34,459 nt of DNA from positions 1 through 34,459 of the forward strand of contig QCIO01000015.1 of assembly GCA_003216635.1 (NCBI GenBank). Direction: 5' to 3'. Of the stretch, positions 8,213 to 17,187 are shown one piece after another (positions within the stretch are counted from its first letter, which is position 1; each line of letters starts with the position of its first letter). The notes beneath the pieces were generated by a model. It saw only the letters and a program-made list of their open reading frames with translations. It had not been told where the DNA came from and did not search any database. The position numbers and the translations under genes are program-made. The DNA comes from Prochlorococcus sp. AG-402-L23. GTDB taxonomy: Bacteria > Cyanobacteriota > Cyanobacteriia > PCC-6307 > Cyanobiaceae.

Positions 8213-8270
8213 GTCTGTTCATTATTTACGATACATTACGACAGGCAATTTCTAAAATATAGGATCGTTT

Positions 8271-9131
8271 TTATAGATATTTTTTTAGTGCGTCATTCAT
8301 TATATGAAAAGGTACTTCTAGACCATCTGTCCAAAATGATATTGATTTCATTCCTTGAGCAATAAGCATTTCTAAACCATCTATAGTCATGCATCCTTTT
8401 TTGGCGCTAAATTTTAATAAAGGAGTTGGGGCAGGATTATAGATTAAATCGTAAACAATTGTTTGCGAGTTAAGAGATCTCCAAAAAGCTTCGCCATATG
8501 GCAAAACATTATTTTCATATTTATTTGTTTTCATCCCTACTGGTGTTGTATTGACAATTAAATCTGCTTCCTGAATTAAAATTTGGGTTTGATTATCGTT
8601 ATTTAATGAACCCTGCAGTTGAATTTGATTGTCAAAGTTTTTTATTAATTCATCTAGTGATGATTTGTTACGTGATATTACTGAAATTGTTGAAAGATTT
8701 AAATTTATTAAACCTTGAATAACAGATCTTGCTGCACCACCGGAGCCAAGAACTATTGATTTTTTCTTTGCTAAGTTTAAATTTTTTAATGGATAAATAA
8801 ATCCCTCTACATCGGTATTAGTTGCGCTCCATTCTTTTTCAGAATTTAATTTCAGGGTATTAATTGCTTTAAGTTTGTTCGCAATAGGTGAGATTTCACT
8901 ACAAAGCTTAAATACTTTTTCTTTGTGTGGAATTGTAATATTTAGACCAGCGCAATTAATTTTTTTAAAAGAATTCAGCACTAATTCTAGATCTTCATCT
9001 TTACAAGGTATCGCAATATAGATTAAATCTAAGCCTAAATATTTAATCGCAGCATTTTGCATAATTGGCGATAAAGAATGGCTTACTGGATTGCCAATTA
9101 ATGCTATAAAAGATGTCTTACTTGAAATCAT
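8271..9131 (-). CDS. aroE: Shikimate dehydrogenase (NADP+)
   Basis: AroE reduces 3-dehydroshikimate to shikimate with NADPH, the fourth step toward chorismate. From ATG 9131 the protein has 286 residues (MISSKTSF), the usual size; a GTG at 9176 would add 15 residues with no family counterpart. Substrate-binding GNPVSHSLSP lies near residues 13-22, the catalytic Lys and neighbours in NITIPHKE near 64-71, the dinucleotide-binding GSGGAARSV near 130, NTTPVGM near 195, and DGLEMLIAQG near the C-terminus. All are intact. It is divergent from dnaK and upstream of rpsF on the same strand, separated from it by about 100 bases. Confidence 0.97.
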   Translation of the reverse strand: MISSKTSFIALIGNPVSHSLSPIMQNAAIKYLGLDLIYIAIPCKDEDLELVLNSFKKINCAGLNITIPHKEKVFKLCSEISPIANKLKAINTLKLNSEKEWSATNTDVEGFIYPLKNLNLAKKKSIVLGSGGAARSVIQGLINLNLSTISVISRNKSSLDELIKNFDNQIQLQGSLNNDNQTQILIQEADLIVNTTPVGMKTNKYENNVLPYGEAFWRSLNSQTIVYDLIYNPAPTPLLKFSAKKGCMTIDGLEMLIAQGMKSISFWTDGLEVPFHIMNDALKKYL

Positions 9132-9248
9132 GTTTAGAATTTTTTCCTTAAAAATAATGATCTGTTCGGGAACCACACCCCGTCTTTGAGTAACAATAAT
9201 GACGTCGATGACCGATTATGGAGAATAACAAATATCGAGAATTTACCC
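9132..9248. promoter_or_regulatory. Divergent aroE / dnaK promoter region
   Basis: These 117 bases separate the chosen starts of aroE and dnaK. No CIRCE element (TTAGCACTC with its inverted partner) is present, so HrcA control through that site is not supported. A short inverted repeat GTTC-GG-GAAC lies near 9164-9173. A 12-codon frame (ATG 9218 to TAA 9256) runs over the dnaK start in another frame and could be a chance uORF. Confidence 0.4.
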
Positions 9249-11156
9249 ATGGGTAAGGTTGTAGGAATTGATTTAGGAACAACTAATAGTTGTGTTGCTG
9301 TAATGGAAGGTGGTAAACCTACTGTAATAGCAAATGCTGAGGGTTTCAGAACTACTCCATCAGTTGTCGCATATACAAAAAATCAAGATCAGCTTGTTGG
9401 ACAAATAGCCAAAAGACAAGCTGTAATGAATCCTGAAAATACTTTTTATTCTGCAAAACGTTTTGTTGGTAGAAGGGTTGATGAAGTTAATGAAGAATCC
9501 AAAGAAGTAAGTTATTCTGTTGAAAAATCTGGTTCTAGTGTCAAATTGAAATGTCCTATTCTGGATAAGCAGTTTTCTCCTGAAGAAGTAAGTTCTCAAG
9601 TTTTAAGAAAGTTAGCAGATGATGCGGGTAAATACCTTGGTGATAAAGTTACACAGGCTGTAATAACAGTTCCAGCGTATTTTAATGATTCCCAAAGACA
9701 GGCTACGAAAGATGCTGGAAAGATCGCAGGTTTAGAAGTTCTCAGAATTGTTAATGAGCCAACTGCTGCGGCTTTAGCATATGGCTTGGATAAAGAAAAT
9801 GAAAAAATTCTTGTTTTTGATTTAGGAGGAGGAACATTTGATGTCTCAGTTATTGAAGCTGGCGATGGAGTAACTGAAGTTCTATCTACATCTGGAGATA
9901 CACATTTAGGTGGTGATGATTTTGATAGATGCATCGTAGATCACTTAGCTAGTACTTTCAAATCGAATGAGGGAATTGATCTTAGACAAGATAAGCAAGC
10001 TTTGCAAAGATTGACTGAAGCTGCAGAAAAAGCAAAAATAGAGCTCTCAAATGCTACACAAAGTGAAATAAATTTACCTTTTATCACAGCGACGCCTGAA
10101 GGACCAAAACATTTGGATTTGAACCTTACTAGAGCAAAGTTTGAGGAATTAGCTGCTTCTTTAATTGATAGGTGTAAGACCCCAGTTGAGAGAGCTATAA
10201 GTGATGCAAAAATTTCTACTAGTGAAATTGATGAAGTTGTTATGGTGGGAGGCTCATCTAGAATACCTGCTGTTTTAGATTTAGTTAAAAAAATAATTGG
10301 TAAAGAACCAAATCAAACTGTTAATCCTGATGAGGTAGTAGCTGTTGGAGCTGCAATTCAGGGTGGAGTTTTAGCAGGAGAGGTCAAAGATATATTGTTG
10401 CTTGACGTTACTCCACTTTCTTTAGGTGTAGAGACTTTAGGGGGAGTAATGACAAAAATGATAAATCGAAATACTACAGTACCTACGAAGAAATCTGAAA
10501 CATATTCAACTGCTGTAGATGGTCAAACAAATGTTGAAATACATGTTTTACAGGGTGAAAGAGAAATGGCTTCTGATAATAAAAGCTTAGGAACTTTTAG
10601 ACTGGATGGTATACCTTCAGCACCAAGAGGTGTCCCTCAAATTGAGGTCACATTTGATATTGATGCAAATGGTATTCTTAGCGTAACGGCTAAAGATAAA
10701 GGAAGTGGTAAAGAGCAAAGTATTTCTATCACTGGTGCCTCTACTTTATCTGATAATGAAGTTGAAAAAATGGTAAAAGATGCCGAATCAAATGCATCTG
10801 CAGATAAAGAAAAAAGAGAAAAAATTGATTTAAAAAATCAAGCTGAAACACTTGTGTATCAGACTGAAAAGCAACTTGGTGAGCTTGGAGACAAAATTGA
10901 TGCTGCAGCAAAGTCTAAAGTTGAAGAAAAAAGTAATGCTTTAAAAGAGGCAACTGCAAAAGAAGATTACGAATCAATGAAAAAACTTCTTGAAGAACTT
11001 CAACAAGAACTTTATGCTGTTGGTTCATCTGTTTATCAGCAACCTGGCAATCAGCCACCATCACCTGGCGCGGCGGGCGGTCCTGATCAGAGTGATTCAA
11101 ACGAAAAAGGTGGAGATGATGTAATTGATGCAGATTTTACTGAAACGAAAGATTAA
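9249..11156 (+). CDS. dnaK2: Chaperone protein DnaK, DnaK2 type
   Basis: This Hsp70 chaperone binds exposed hydrophobic peptide segments in an ATP-driven cycle with DnaJ and GrpE. The start is set at ATG 9249 ([14 protein letters not shown], 635 residues), since the family begins there; the 21 open codons before it, from TTG 9186, have no family match. ATPase landmarks: GIDLGTTNS at 6-14, [11 protein letters not shown] near 170, [11 protein letters not shown] near 195, MVGGSSRIP near 337. The substrate-binding domain follows, and the tail ends [12 protein letters not shown], a DnaK2-type C-terminus. Cyanobacteria carry several DnaK copies, and the assignment to DnaK2 rests on these two ends from memory. 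The stop overlaps the convergent flavoprotein gene by four bases. Confidence 0.96.
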   Translation: MGKVVGIDLGTTNSCVAVMEGGKPTVIANAEGFRTTPSVVAYTKNQDQLVGQIAKRQAVMNPENTFYSAKRFVGRRVDEVNEESKEVSYSVEKSGSSVKLKCPILDKQFSPEEVSSQVLRKLADDAGKYLGDKVTQAVITVPAYFNDSQRQATKDAGKIAGLEVLRIVNEPTAAALAYGLDKENEKILVFDLGGGTFDVSVIEAGDGVTEVLSTSGDTHLGGDDFDRCIVDHLASTFKSNEGIDLRQDKQALQRLTEAAEKAKIELSNATQSEINLPFITATPEGPKHLDLNLTRAKFEELAASLIDRCKTPVERAISDAKISTSEIDEVVMVGGSSRIPAVLDLVKKIIGKEPNQTVNPDEVVAVGAAIQGGVLAGEVKDILLLDVTPLSLGVETLGGVMTKMINRNTTVPTKKSETYSTAVDGQTNVEIHVLQGEREMASDNKSLGTFRLDGIPSAPRGVPQIEVTFDIDANGILSVTAKDKGSGKEQSISITGASTLSDNEVEKMVKDAESNASADKEKREKIDLKNQAETLVYQTEKQLGELGDKIDAAAKSKVEEKSNALKEATAKEDYESMKKLLEELQQELYAVGSSVYQQPGNQPPSPGAAGGPDQSDSNEKGGDDVIDADFTETKD

Positions 11157-12235
11157 TAAAAGTAATTTTTAATTTCATTAGCAACCCATTTAGAACAAGC
11201 TGGAGCAAGTAATATCCCATTTTTATAAAAACCTGTACATATAATTAGTCCATCTTCAAAATTTTTCATTATCGGTGAAGGTTCACCATCTGGTCTTGAC
11301 CTTATTCCGTACCATTTTTTAGAAATCTTACCTTTTATAAGCCAACTTGGTTTTTTATCGAGAAAATTTGTAAGTTTTTCGAAAGTATTTTCTTCTGGCT
11401 TTGTACTATATTCGTCGGTTGATCCAATAATTAGCTTATTTTTTGATTTTGGAATTATATTTTTACCATTTATATTGAATTGTTTTGGCAGCGATAATAA
11501 ATCAACTTCTGCATCATTTACATCAATTTCCATAGCTTGACCCAAGACAGGTTTTAATGTGATGTTGTGAGATATTCTATCTATTAAATCAATTGCTTTT
11601 AGTGAATTGCACAAAATAACCATATCAGATTTGATATTTTCATTGTTTTTTGTTATAGAAATCCATTGATTGTTTGATTTTCTGATTTTTATTATTTCTC
11701 CTTTTGAAAAATTGATTTTTTTATGTTTTAGATATTTATCTAAAGTTTGAAGTAAAGAAAAAGGATTTATTCTTCCATCTTTGAAGGAAATCATTCCTTT
11801 TATATTTTTTGTTTGGAAGGCTTTATTTATATTCTTGATAAATATTGAGTCTCTTTCTAAAATCCGTAAGTTTTGATCATTATTTTCATAAATAAATTTC
11901 TCTAATTTTTTAAACTTTTCTTCATTAGTAGTTAGTTGTATTAATGGTTTTTTGATATGTAATTCACTATTAAATTTTTGCAGGAATGTAATCCATTGTG
12001 GCCATAATTCAATGCTTTGTTTCCTGAGATCCCAGCTTCTACCTCTTCTTTTTTGATACATATTACCCATTAGTAAGCCTAAAGCTGCATAGCTACTATT
12101 TTGGAGTTCAGTTGGATCTATTATCGTTACCTGGAAACCTAATTCCGATAATTCTAAGGCGTTAAATTTTCCAATAATCCCTGATCCAATAATAACTATG
12201 TGTGCTTTTTGAAAATTTTCTTTTAAGCTTTTCAT
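11153..12235 (-). CDS. FAD-dependent amino acid oxidase, glycine oxidase/ThiO-like
   Basis: A DAO-family flavoprotein of 360 residues. The FAD-binding Rossmann motif is clear ([17 protein letters not shown], about residues 13-29, then the acidic end of strand two in VTIIDP). A second strand-turn motif, [13 protein letters not shown], lies near 203-215. The C-terminal [13 protein letters not shown] plus [16 protein letters not shown] resembles the end of glycine oxidase/ThiO, where the Arg binds the substrate carboxylate. ThiO would make iminoglycine for the thiazole of thiamin; a D-amino acid dehydrogenase is an alternative. No other thiamin gene is nearby. It ends four bases inside the convergent dnaK and is divergent from purU across 48 bases. 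Exact substrate unknown. Confidence 0.75.
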   Translation of the reverse strand: MKSLKENFQKAHIVIIGSGIIGKFNALELSELGFQVTIIDPTELQNSSYAALGLLMGNMYQKRRGRSWDLRKQSIELWPQWITFLQKFNSELHIKKPLIQLTTNEEKFKKLEKFIYENNDQNLRILERDSIFIKNINKAFQTKNIKGMISFKDGRINPFSLLQTLDKYLKHKKINFSKGEIIKIRKSNNQWISITKNNENIKSDMVILCNSLKAIDLIDRISHNITLKPVLGQAMEIDVNDAEVDLLSLPKQFNINGKNIIPKSKNKLIIGSTDEYSTKPEENTFEKLTNFLDKKPSWLIKGKISKKWYGIRSRPDGEPSPIMKNFEDGLIICTGFYKNGILLAPACSKWVANEIKNYFY

Positions 12236-12283
12236 TGATATATTAGATATACTTACTTATTTGACTTAATAGTTAAAGATTTT
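12236..12283. promoter_or_regulatory. Compact divergent promoter, flavoprotein gene / purU
   Basis: Only 48 bases separate two divergent starts. They include GATATATTAGATATA (about 12237-12251), which offers -10-like hexamers on both strands close to the flavoprotein start. The promoters must overlap or extend into the genes. Confidence 0.35.
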
Positions 12284-13138
12284 TTGGAACATCCTTCAAT
12301 TATATTCAAAATTGTTTGTCCCGATCGTCCTGGCCTTGTAAGTTTACTTACAAGTTGGATTTCAAATTACGGTGGAAACATAAAACATTCTGATCATCAT
12401 ACAGATCAAGATGCGGGCTTGTTTCTTAGTCGAATTGAATGGAATAGTAACAATGCATTTTTTAATAGAGATGAAATTTATAAAGAATTTGAAAAAATTG
12501 CAGATGAAGTAAATGGAAAATTTAACGTAAATTATTCTGATGAAAATCCAAATGTTGCTATTTTCGTGAGTAAACAAAATCATTGTTTGATTGATTTACT
12601 TTGGCGAGTAAGAAATGGAGAACTCAAAATGAAAGTCCCGTTAATAATTTCAAATCATTCTGATCTTGAAAATATTGCAAATGACTTTAATGCAAAATTT
12701 GTTCATATTGATACCTTTAAAGCAGATAAATCTATTGTTGAAGATCAATTTTTAGATTTACTAAAAGAATATGAAATTGATCTTGTTGTATTAGCCAAAT
12801 ATATGCAAATTTTGAGTGACTCCTTTTTAAAAAAGTTTTCTTCAATAATAAATATTCACCATTCTTTCTTACCTGCATTTAAGGGCGGGCAACCATATCA
12901 TCGAGCTTGGAAGAGAGGTGTTAAATTAATCGGTGCTACTGCTCACTATGTTACTGAAGATCTTGATGAAGGCCCGATAATTGAGCAATGCACAGTTAAT
13001 GTAAGTCATAGGGATGAAGTTGATGATTTGATTAGAAAAGGAAGAGATATTGAAAGAATAGCTTTAGCAAGAGCAGTTAGATTACATCTGAATCATCAAG
13101 TATTTGTTTATAACTGCAAAACTGCTGTTTTTGATTGA
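12284..13138 (+). CDS. purU: Formyltetrahydrofolate deformylase
   Basis: PurU hydrolyses 10-formyl-THF to THF and formate, balancing the one-carbon pool and feeding formate-dependent purine synthesis. The 284 residues fit the family. An N-terminal ACT domain (KIVCPDRPGLVSLLTSWI near residues 9-26, then HSDHHTD) is followed by a formyltransferase-like domain with NIHHSFLPAFKGG near residues 188-200 and GATAHYVTEDLDEGPI near 215-230, which hold the catalytic Asn, His and Asp. The start is TTG at 12284: it gives MEHPSIIFK, right before the ACT domain, and no ATG lies close upstream in frame. The gene is divergent from a glycine-oxidase-like gene and ends 10 bases from the convergent CLC gene. 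Confidence 0.95.
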   Translation: MEHPSIIFKIVCPDRPGLVSLLTSWISNYGGNIKHSDHHTDQDAGLFLSRIEWNSNNAFFNRDEIYKEFEKIADEVNGKFNVNYSDENPNVAIFVSKQNHCLIDLLWRVRNGELKMKVPLIISNHSDLENIANDFNAKFVHIDTFKADKSIVEDQFLDLLKEYEIDLVVLAKYMQILSDSFLKKFSSIINIHHSFLPAFKGGQPYHRAWKRGVKLIGATAHYVTEDLDEGPIIEQCTVNVSHRDEVDDLIRKGRDIERIALARAVRLHLNHQVFVYNCKTAVFD

Positions 13139-13148
13139 AGATAGTGTT

Positions 13149-14507
13149 TTAGTCTCCTAATTCTATTTGTATTTGTCTTTCATAAATTGATTCTTCATTA
13201 AAAGCTCTTGCTATCAAGAAACTGGCAATGCAGCTGATTAATACGGGTTTCATTATTAATAAATTTTTTGTTAAAGCAAAAGCTAAAAACATTGCTGTTA
13301 TTGGTGTTCGCGAACATCCTGCTACGAAAGCTCCCATTCCCGCAAAAATGTATGTACTTGGTGCATGTCCTGTCGCAATTTCCACCCAGCTCCCCATTAT
13401 TAGTCCAATTGACCCTCCTAAAGTAAGCATTGGATAGAAAAGTCCCCCAGGAGCTCCAGATGCTGCAGCTAAACCTGTCGTGATAAATAATACTAAAACT
13501 GCTAATAAAGCAATTCCAATACTTGTATTTTGTTCAGCTATTATTTGCTGTAATTCATCTAAATTATGAAATGTACTGGGTAAACAAGAGTAGATGCTTC
13601 CTAAAATAAGTCCACAGATACTCATTTTTAAAACAAATTTATTTTTATACCACTTTTTCCCAAGATTTTGCATCAACAAAACATATCTGCTATACAGTTC
13701 TGCAAATATTCCAATAATTATTCCTAGTAAAACTAAGTAAATAAAATCTACAGGTAAGAAAAAAACTGATGGGTCATATTCTTTTTGAATCAAAAATCCG
13801 AGGTTAAAATCAAAGCCTCCTGCTTTAGGATCTAAACCTAAGGCTTGAATAATATCAGCAGATGAATCTGCAATGAAAGTTGTAATTATTACTAATAGCA
13901 AAATTACTGGTCTTGCAGAGTTTAATAACTCTTCTATTGCATAGACAAAACCTCCTAATGGAGCGCTAAATACTGCAGCTATTCCAGCACCACCCCCTGC
14001 TGCTACTATTACTCTTCTAAAAGCTGTAGGAGCTTTGAGCCACTTGGCCATTTGCCAAGCTACTGATCCTCCCATTTGAACGGATGGCCCTTCTGGACCC
14101 AAAGGGAATCCACTACCAATAGCAATAATTCCTGATATTAGCTTTACTAATCCTACTTTTAAATTCATTGGAACTTTTTTATGTCTTAAAAAACCCATGA
14201 TTTGACTCACTCCTGAACCTTTTGCAGCAGGTGCTATATTTTTGATCAAATATCCTGCAATAGCTCCTCCTAGAGCTCCAAAAATAGGTAAGACTGCAAT
14301 AGATGGGAATTGGTCTAATAATGCTAATCTCCAATTATTAATAAAATAGATTCCAGTTTTAAAAGATATGCTTGTAATTGAGGCTCCTAAACCTGTTAAT
14401 AAGAGCGAAAATGCAACGACTAGAGATCTTTGTTTTAATAATTTTTTGATGCTACGAGAAGAATTATTACTTGTTTTTTGAATATTATCTTTTATAAAGT
14501 TTGGCAT
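13149..14507 (-). CDS. clcA: CLC-family chloride channel or Cl-/H+ exchanger
   Basis: An integral membrane protein of 452 residues with the internally duplicated CLC fold. Selectivity motifs are present: GSGVSQ at 97-102, GPEGP at 137-141 holding the gating glutamate (E139), GAPGGLFYP at 351-359, and a Tyr near 442 (ESIYER) that fits the inner-gate tyrosine of E. coli ClcA. The EE pair at 192-193 aligns with the internal proton glutamate of ClcA, favouring an exchanger over a channel; this is by eye. GPEGP has Pro where ClcA has Arg. There is no cytoplasmic CBS domain. acnB lies 9 bases upstream on the same strand, so the two are probably co-transcribed. Confidence 0.93.
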   Translation of the reverse strand: MPNFIKDNIQKTSNNSSRSIKKLLKQRSLVVAFSLLLTGLGASITSISFKTGIYFINNWRLALLDQFPSIAVLPIFGALGGAIAGYLIKNIAPAAKGSGVSQIMGFLRHKKVPMNLKVGLVKLISGIIAIGSGFPLGPEGPSVQMGGSVAWQMAKWLKAPTAFRRVIVAAGGGAGIAAVFSAPLGGFVYAIEELLNSARPVILLLVIITTFIADSSADIIQALGLDPKAGGFDFNLGFLIQKEYDPSVFFLPVDFIYLVLLGIIIGIFAELYSRYVLLMQNLGKKWYKNKFVLKMSICGLILGSIYSCLPSTFHNLDELQQIIAEQNTSIGIALLAVLVLFITTGLAAASGAPGGLFYPMLTLGGSIGLIMGSWVEIATGHAPSTYIFAGMGAFVAGCSRTPITAMFLAFALTKNLLIMKPVLISCIASFLIARAFNEESIYERQIQIELGD

Positions 14508-14516
14508 AGTCCATGA

Positions 14517-17090
14517 TTACTTTGTCAAGCTGAAATCGTGTATTTCATCAAATTGAAGATAGCGATAAAGTTCATCTGAATATGGATTAATTTTATTTTT
14601 AGTAATATCCTGATATTCTTCAACTTCAGGTATTTTGCCAAGCAGTGCGCAAACTGCTGCTAATTCAGCGCTGCCTAAAAAGACTTGTGCATTCTTGCCA
14701 AGTCTATTGTCAAAATTTCTTGTACTTGTAGAAAATACTACGGAACCTTCATCTACTCTGGCTTGATTTCCCATACATAAAGAACAGCCTGGTAACTCTA
14801 ACCTCGCACCACAATCTTCGAAAATTTTATAGTAACCTTCAGCTTTTAGAGTTTCTTCATCCATTTTTGTTGGTGGACAAATCCATAATTTAGCTTTTAA
14901 ATTTTTTACACCTTCAAGAACTTTCGCAGCTGCCCTGTAATGGCCAATATTCGTCATGCAAGAACCTATAAAAACCTCGTCAATATTTGTATTTGCAACA
15001 TCAGTGATTTCTTTTACATTATCTGGATCGTTTGGGCAAGCAACTATAGGTTGTGTTACTTTTGCTAAATCAATTTCAATGATTTCTTCATACTGAGCGT
15101 TTGAATCTGGTTGAATTAATGATGGTTTTTTTAACCAATTTTTCATATCATTTATTCTTCTTGAAATTGATTTTGAATCTTCATAATTGCTCTCAATCAT
15201 TTTTTCTAGCAGGCAAATATTGCTTCTTAAGTATTCTTGTATAGTTTCTTGGGATAAAAGTATGGTACTACCAGCGCATGAGCGTTCTGCAGTAGCATCA
15301 GTAAGTTCAAAAGCTTGTTCAAGTTTTAGGTTTGGTAATCCCTCAATTTCCATAATTTTCCCGTTGAATATATTTTTCTTATTTGCTTTCTCAACAGTTA
15401 AGAGTCCTTTTTTAATTGCGAAGAGAGGGATTGCATTTACTAAATCTCTAAGAGTGATTCCTGGTAATAATTCTCCCTTAAATTTAACCAGCACAGATTC
15501 TGGCATATTTAATGGCATTGATCCTATTGCAGCGGCAAAGGCAACAATGCCTGAGCCTCCAGGAAATGAAATGCCAAGAGGAAATCTAGTATGACTATCT
15601 CCGCCTGTGCCAACAGTATCTGGGAGAAGCATTCTATTAAGCCAGCTATGAATTATGCCGTCTCCAGGCTTAAGAGCTACTCCACCTCTTTGAGATATAA
15701 AATCAGGTAATTCTTTATGGGTAACTAGATCTACTGGTTTAGGATACGCAGCTGTATGACAAAAACTTTGCATCACTAAATCTGCAGTAAATCCTAAACA
15801 AGCTAGTTCTTTTAGTTCATCTCTAGTCATTGGCCCAGTAGTATCTTGACTACCAACTGTGGTCATAATTGGCTCACAGGTCATTCCTGGCCTTACTCCA
15901 TCTAAACCGCATGCTTTGCCTACTATTTTTTGAGCTTGAGTAAAGCCGGCATTACTTTCGGTTGGATTTTGTGGTCTGGTAAATATTTCACTAGGTTGAT
16001 AATCTAATTTATTTCTAATTTTGTCTGTAAGAGATCTTCCAATCATAAGATTAATTCTTCCGCCAGCTTGAATCTCATCAGTAAGAGTTGATGGATACAA
16101 GTCGAATTTGCTTATTAATTCTTCAGTATTTGAATCTTTTTCAATTTTTTTAATAATGCCTGCATAAGGATATATTTTAATAACATCTCCTGTTTTCATT
16201 TGAGATACGTCAGCTTCTATTGGTAAAGCTCCTGAATCTTGTGCAGTATTAAAGAAAATTGGGGCTATTTTGCTACCAATTATTATTCCACCTGTTTTTT
16301 TGTTTGGAACAAAAGCAATATCTTCTCCTATATGCCAAATGAGTGAATTAATAGCAGATTTTCTAGAACTCCCTGTTCCAACAACATCTCCAACATAAGC
16401 TATTGGTAAATTTTGTTTTTTTAAATTATCAAGAATCTTTAGTCCATCAGGTTTTTTGAATTCCAACATAGCTAATGCGTGCATCGGAATATCCGGGCGT
16501 GTTGTTGCATGTACAGCTGGAGATAAGTCGTCTGTATTTGTTTCACCGTCAACTTTAAACACTAAACAAGTAATCTCTTTTTCCAGAACTTTTTTATTTT
16601 TGAACCATTCTGCATTTGCCCAACTATTTACAACCTCTTTTGCATAAAAATTATTTTGAGATAATTCATAGATTTCATTAGCTGAGTCGTAAACAAGAAT
16701 AATATTTTTTAAAACTTCTGCTGCTTTTTTAGCAAGTAAACTATTTTCCCCTTTCAGTATTTCAACCAGAGAATTTACATTATATCCGCCTATCATTGTT
16801 CCTAATATTTCAATTGCTTTTTCGGGATTAATTGATTTGCAATATTTTTCGGAATTAACAATAGCTGTAAGCCAGCTTGCTTTTACATAAGCAGCCTCAT
16901 CAACTCCTGGTGGTACTCTATTTATGAGTAAATCAAGTAAATAAGAAGAATCGTAACTACTATCTTGTTCTAATAATTTTGTAACACAATTTGTTTGCTC
17001 AGCATTTATAGGTAAAGGAGGTATACCTTTGATAGCTCTTTCAGCTACGTGATCTGCATAATCTTTTAGCAATGTTTCCAAATTCTTCAT
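14517..17090 (-). CDS. acnB: Aconitate hydratase B
   Basis: AcnB interconverts citrate and isocitrate through cis-aconitate with a [4Fe-4S] cluster; in cyanobacteria this supplies 2-oxoglutarate for nitrogen assimilation. The 857 residues have the AcnB order: an N-terminal HEAT-like domain, then the swivel domain (TDDLSPA near 181, GTGSSRKSA near 240-250), then the catalytic core. Cluster-ligand cysteines are present at about 711 (GSCMTNIGHYR) and 768/771 (GCSLCMGNQARV), matching those of E. coli AcnB. DSHTRFP near 505 is also conserved. It is followed after 9 bases by the CLC gene and is divergent from DAHP synthase. In other bacteria AcnB moonlights as an RNA-binding regulator; nothing here tests that. 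Confidence 0.97.
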   Translation of the reverse strand: MKNLETLLKDYADHVAERAIKGIPPLPINAEQTNCVTKLLEQDSSYDSSYLLDLLINRVPPGVDEAAYVKASWLTAIVNSEKYCKSINPEKAIEILGTMIGGYNVNSLVEILKGENSLLAKKAAEVLKNIILVYDSANEIYELSQNNFYAKEVVNSWANAEWFKNKKVLEKEITCLVFKVDGETNTDDLSPAVHATTRPDIPMHALAMLEFKKPDGLKILDNLKKQNLPIAYVGDVVGTGSSRKSAINSLIWHIGEDIAFVPNKKTGGIIIGSKIAPIFFNTAQDSGALPIEADVSQMKTGDVIKIYPYAGIIKKIEKDSNTEELISKFDLYPSTLTDEIQAGGRINLMIGRSLTDKIRNKLDYQPSEIFTRPQNPTESNAGFTQAQKIVGKACGLDGVRPGMTCEPIMTTVGSQDTTGPMTRDELKELACLGFTADLVMQSFCHTAAYPKPVDLVTHKELPDFISQRGGVALKPGDGIIHSWLNRMLLPDTVGTGGDSHTRFPLGISFPGGSGIVAFAAAIGSMPLNMPESVLVKFKGELLPGITLRDLVNAIPLFAIKKGLLTVEKANKKNIFNGKIMEIEGLPNLKLEQAFELTDATAERSCAGSTILLSQETIQEYLRSNICLLEKMIESNYEDSKSISRRINDMKNWLKKPSLIQPDSNAQYEEIIEIDLAKVTQPIVACPNDPDNVKEITDVANTNIDEVFIGSCMTNIGHYRAAAKVLEGVKNLKAKLWICPPTKMDEETLKAEGYYKIFEDCGARLELPGCSLCMGNQARVDEGSVVFSTSTRNFDNRLGKNAQVFLGSAELAAVCALLGKIPEVEEYQDITKNKINPYSDELYRYLQFDEIHDFSLTK

Positions 17091-17187
17091 TAGTAAGGTT
17101 TAATGCCTAATCTATTGTTATTTTTAATATTGAAAAGGAGAGTATTCATAAATGCTTTTTTAAATATTCAAACTTCTTAATTAATCA
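17091..17187. promoter_or_regulatory. Divergent acnB / DAHP synthase promoter region
   Basis: These 97 bases hold AAGGAGAG at 17135-17142 on the plus strand, followed by ATG CTT TTT TAA at 17152-17163, in frame with but closed before the DAHP synthase start at 17188. The ribosome-binding-like motif is thus about 45 bases from the gene it precedes. No aromatic-repressor-like palindrome was recognised. Confidence 0.35.

Noticed and set aside
9132-9176. Longer aroE N-terminus from GTG 9176
   Set aside because: The extra 15 residues precede the usual start region; ATG 9131 gives the family's normal length.
9132-9248. CIRCE/HrcA operator before dnaK
   Set aside because: No TTAGCACTC or GAGTGCTAA repeat is present on either strand.
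9186-9248. Longer dnaK N-terminus from TTG 9186
   Set aside because: The extra 21 residues have no counterpart in DnaK, which begins at [13 protein letters not shown] 9249 is preferred.
9596-9934. Open frame of 112 codons antisense to dnaK
   Set aside because: DnaK-encoding DNA often leaves long antisense frames; nothing recognisable is encoded.
15187-15594. Open frame of 135 codons on the plus strand inside acnB
   Set aside because: It lies wholly antisense to a conserved enzyme, matches no family, and its composition mirrors the reverse of acnB codons.
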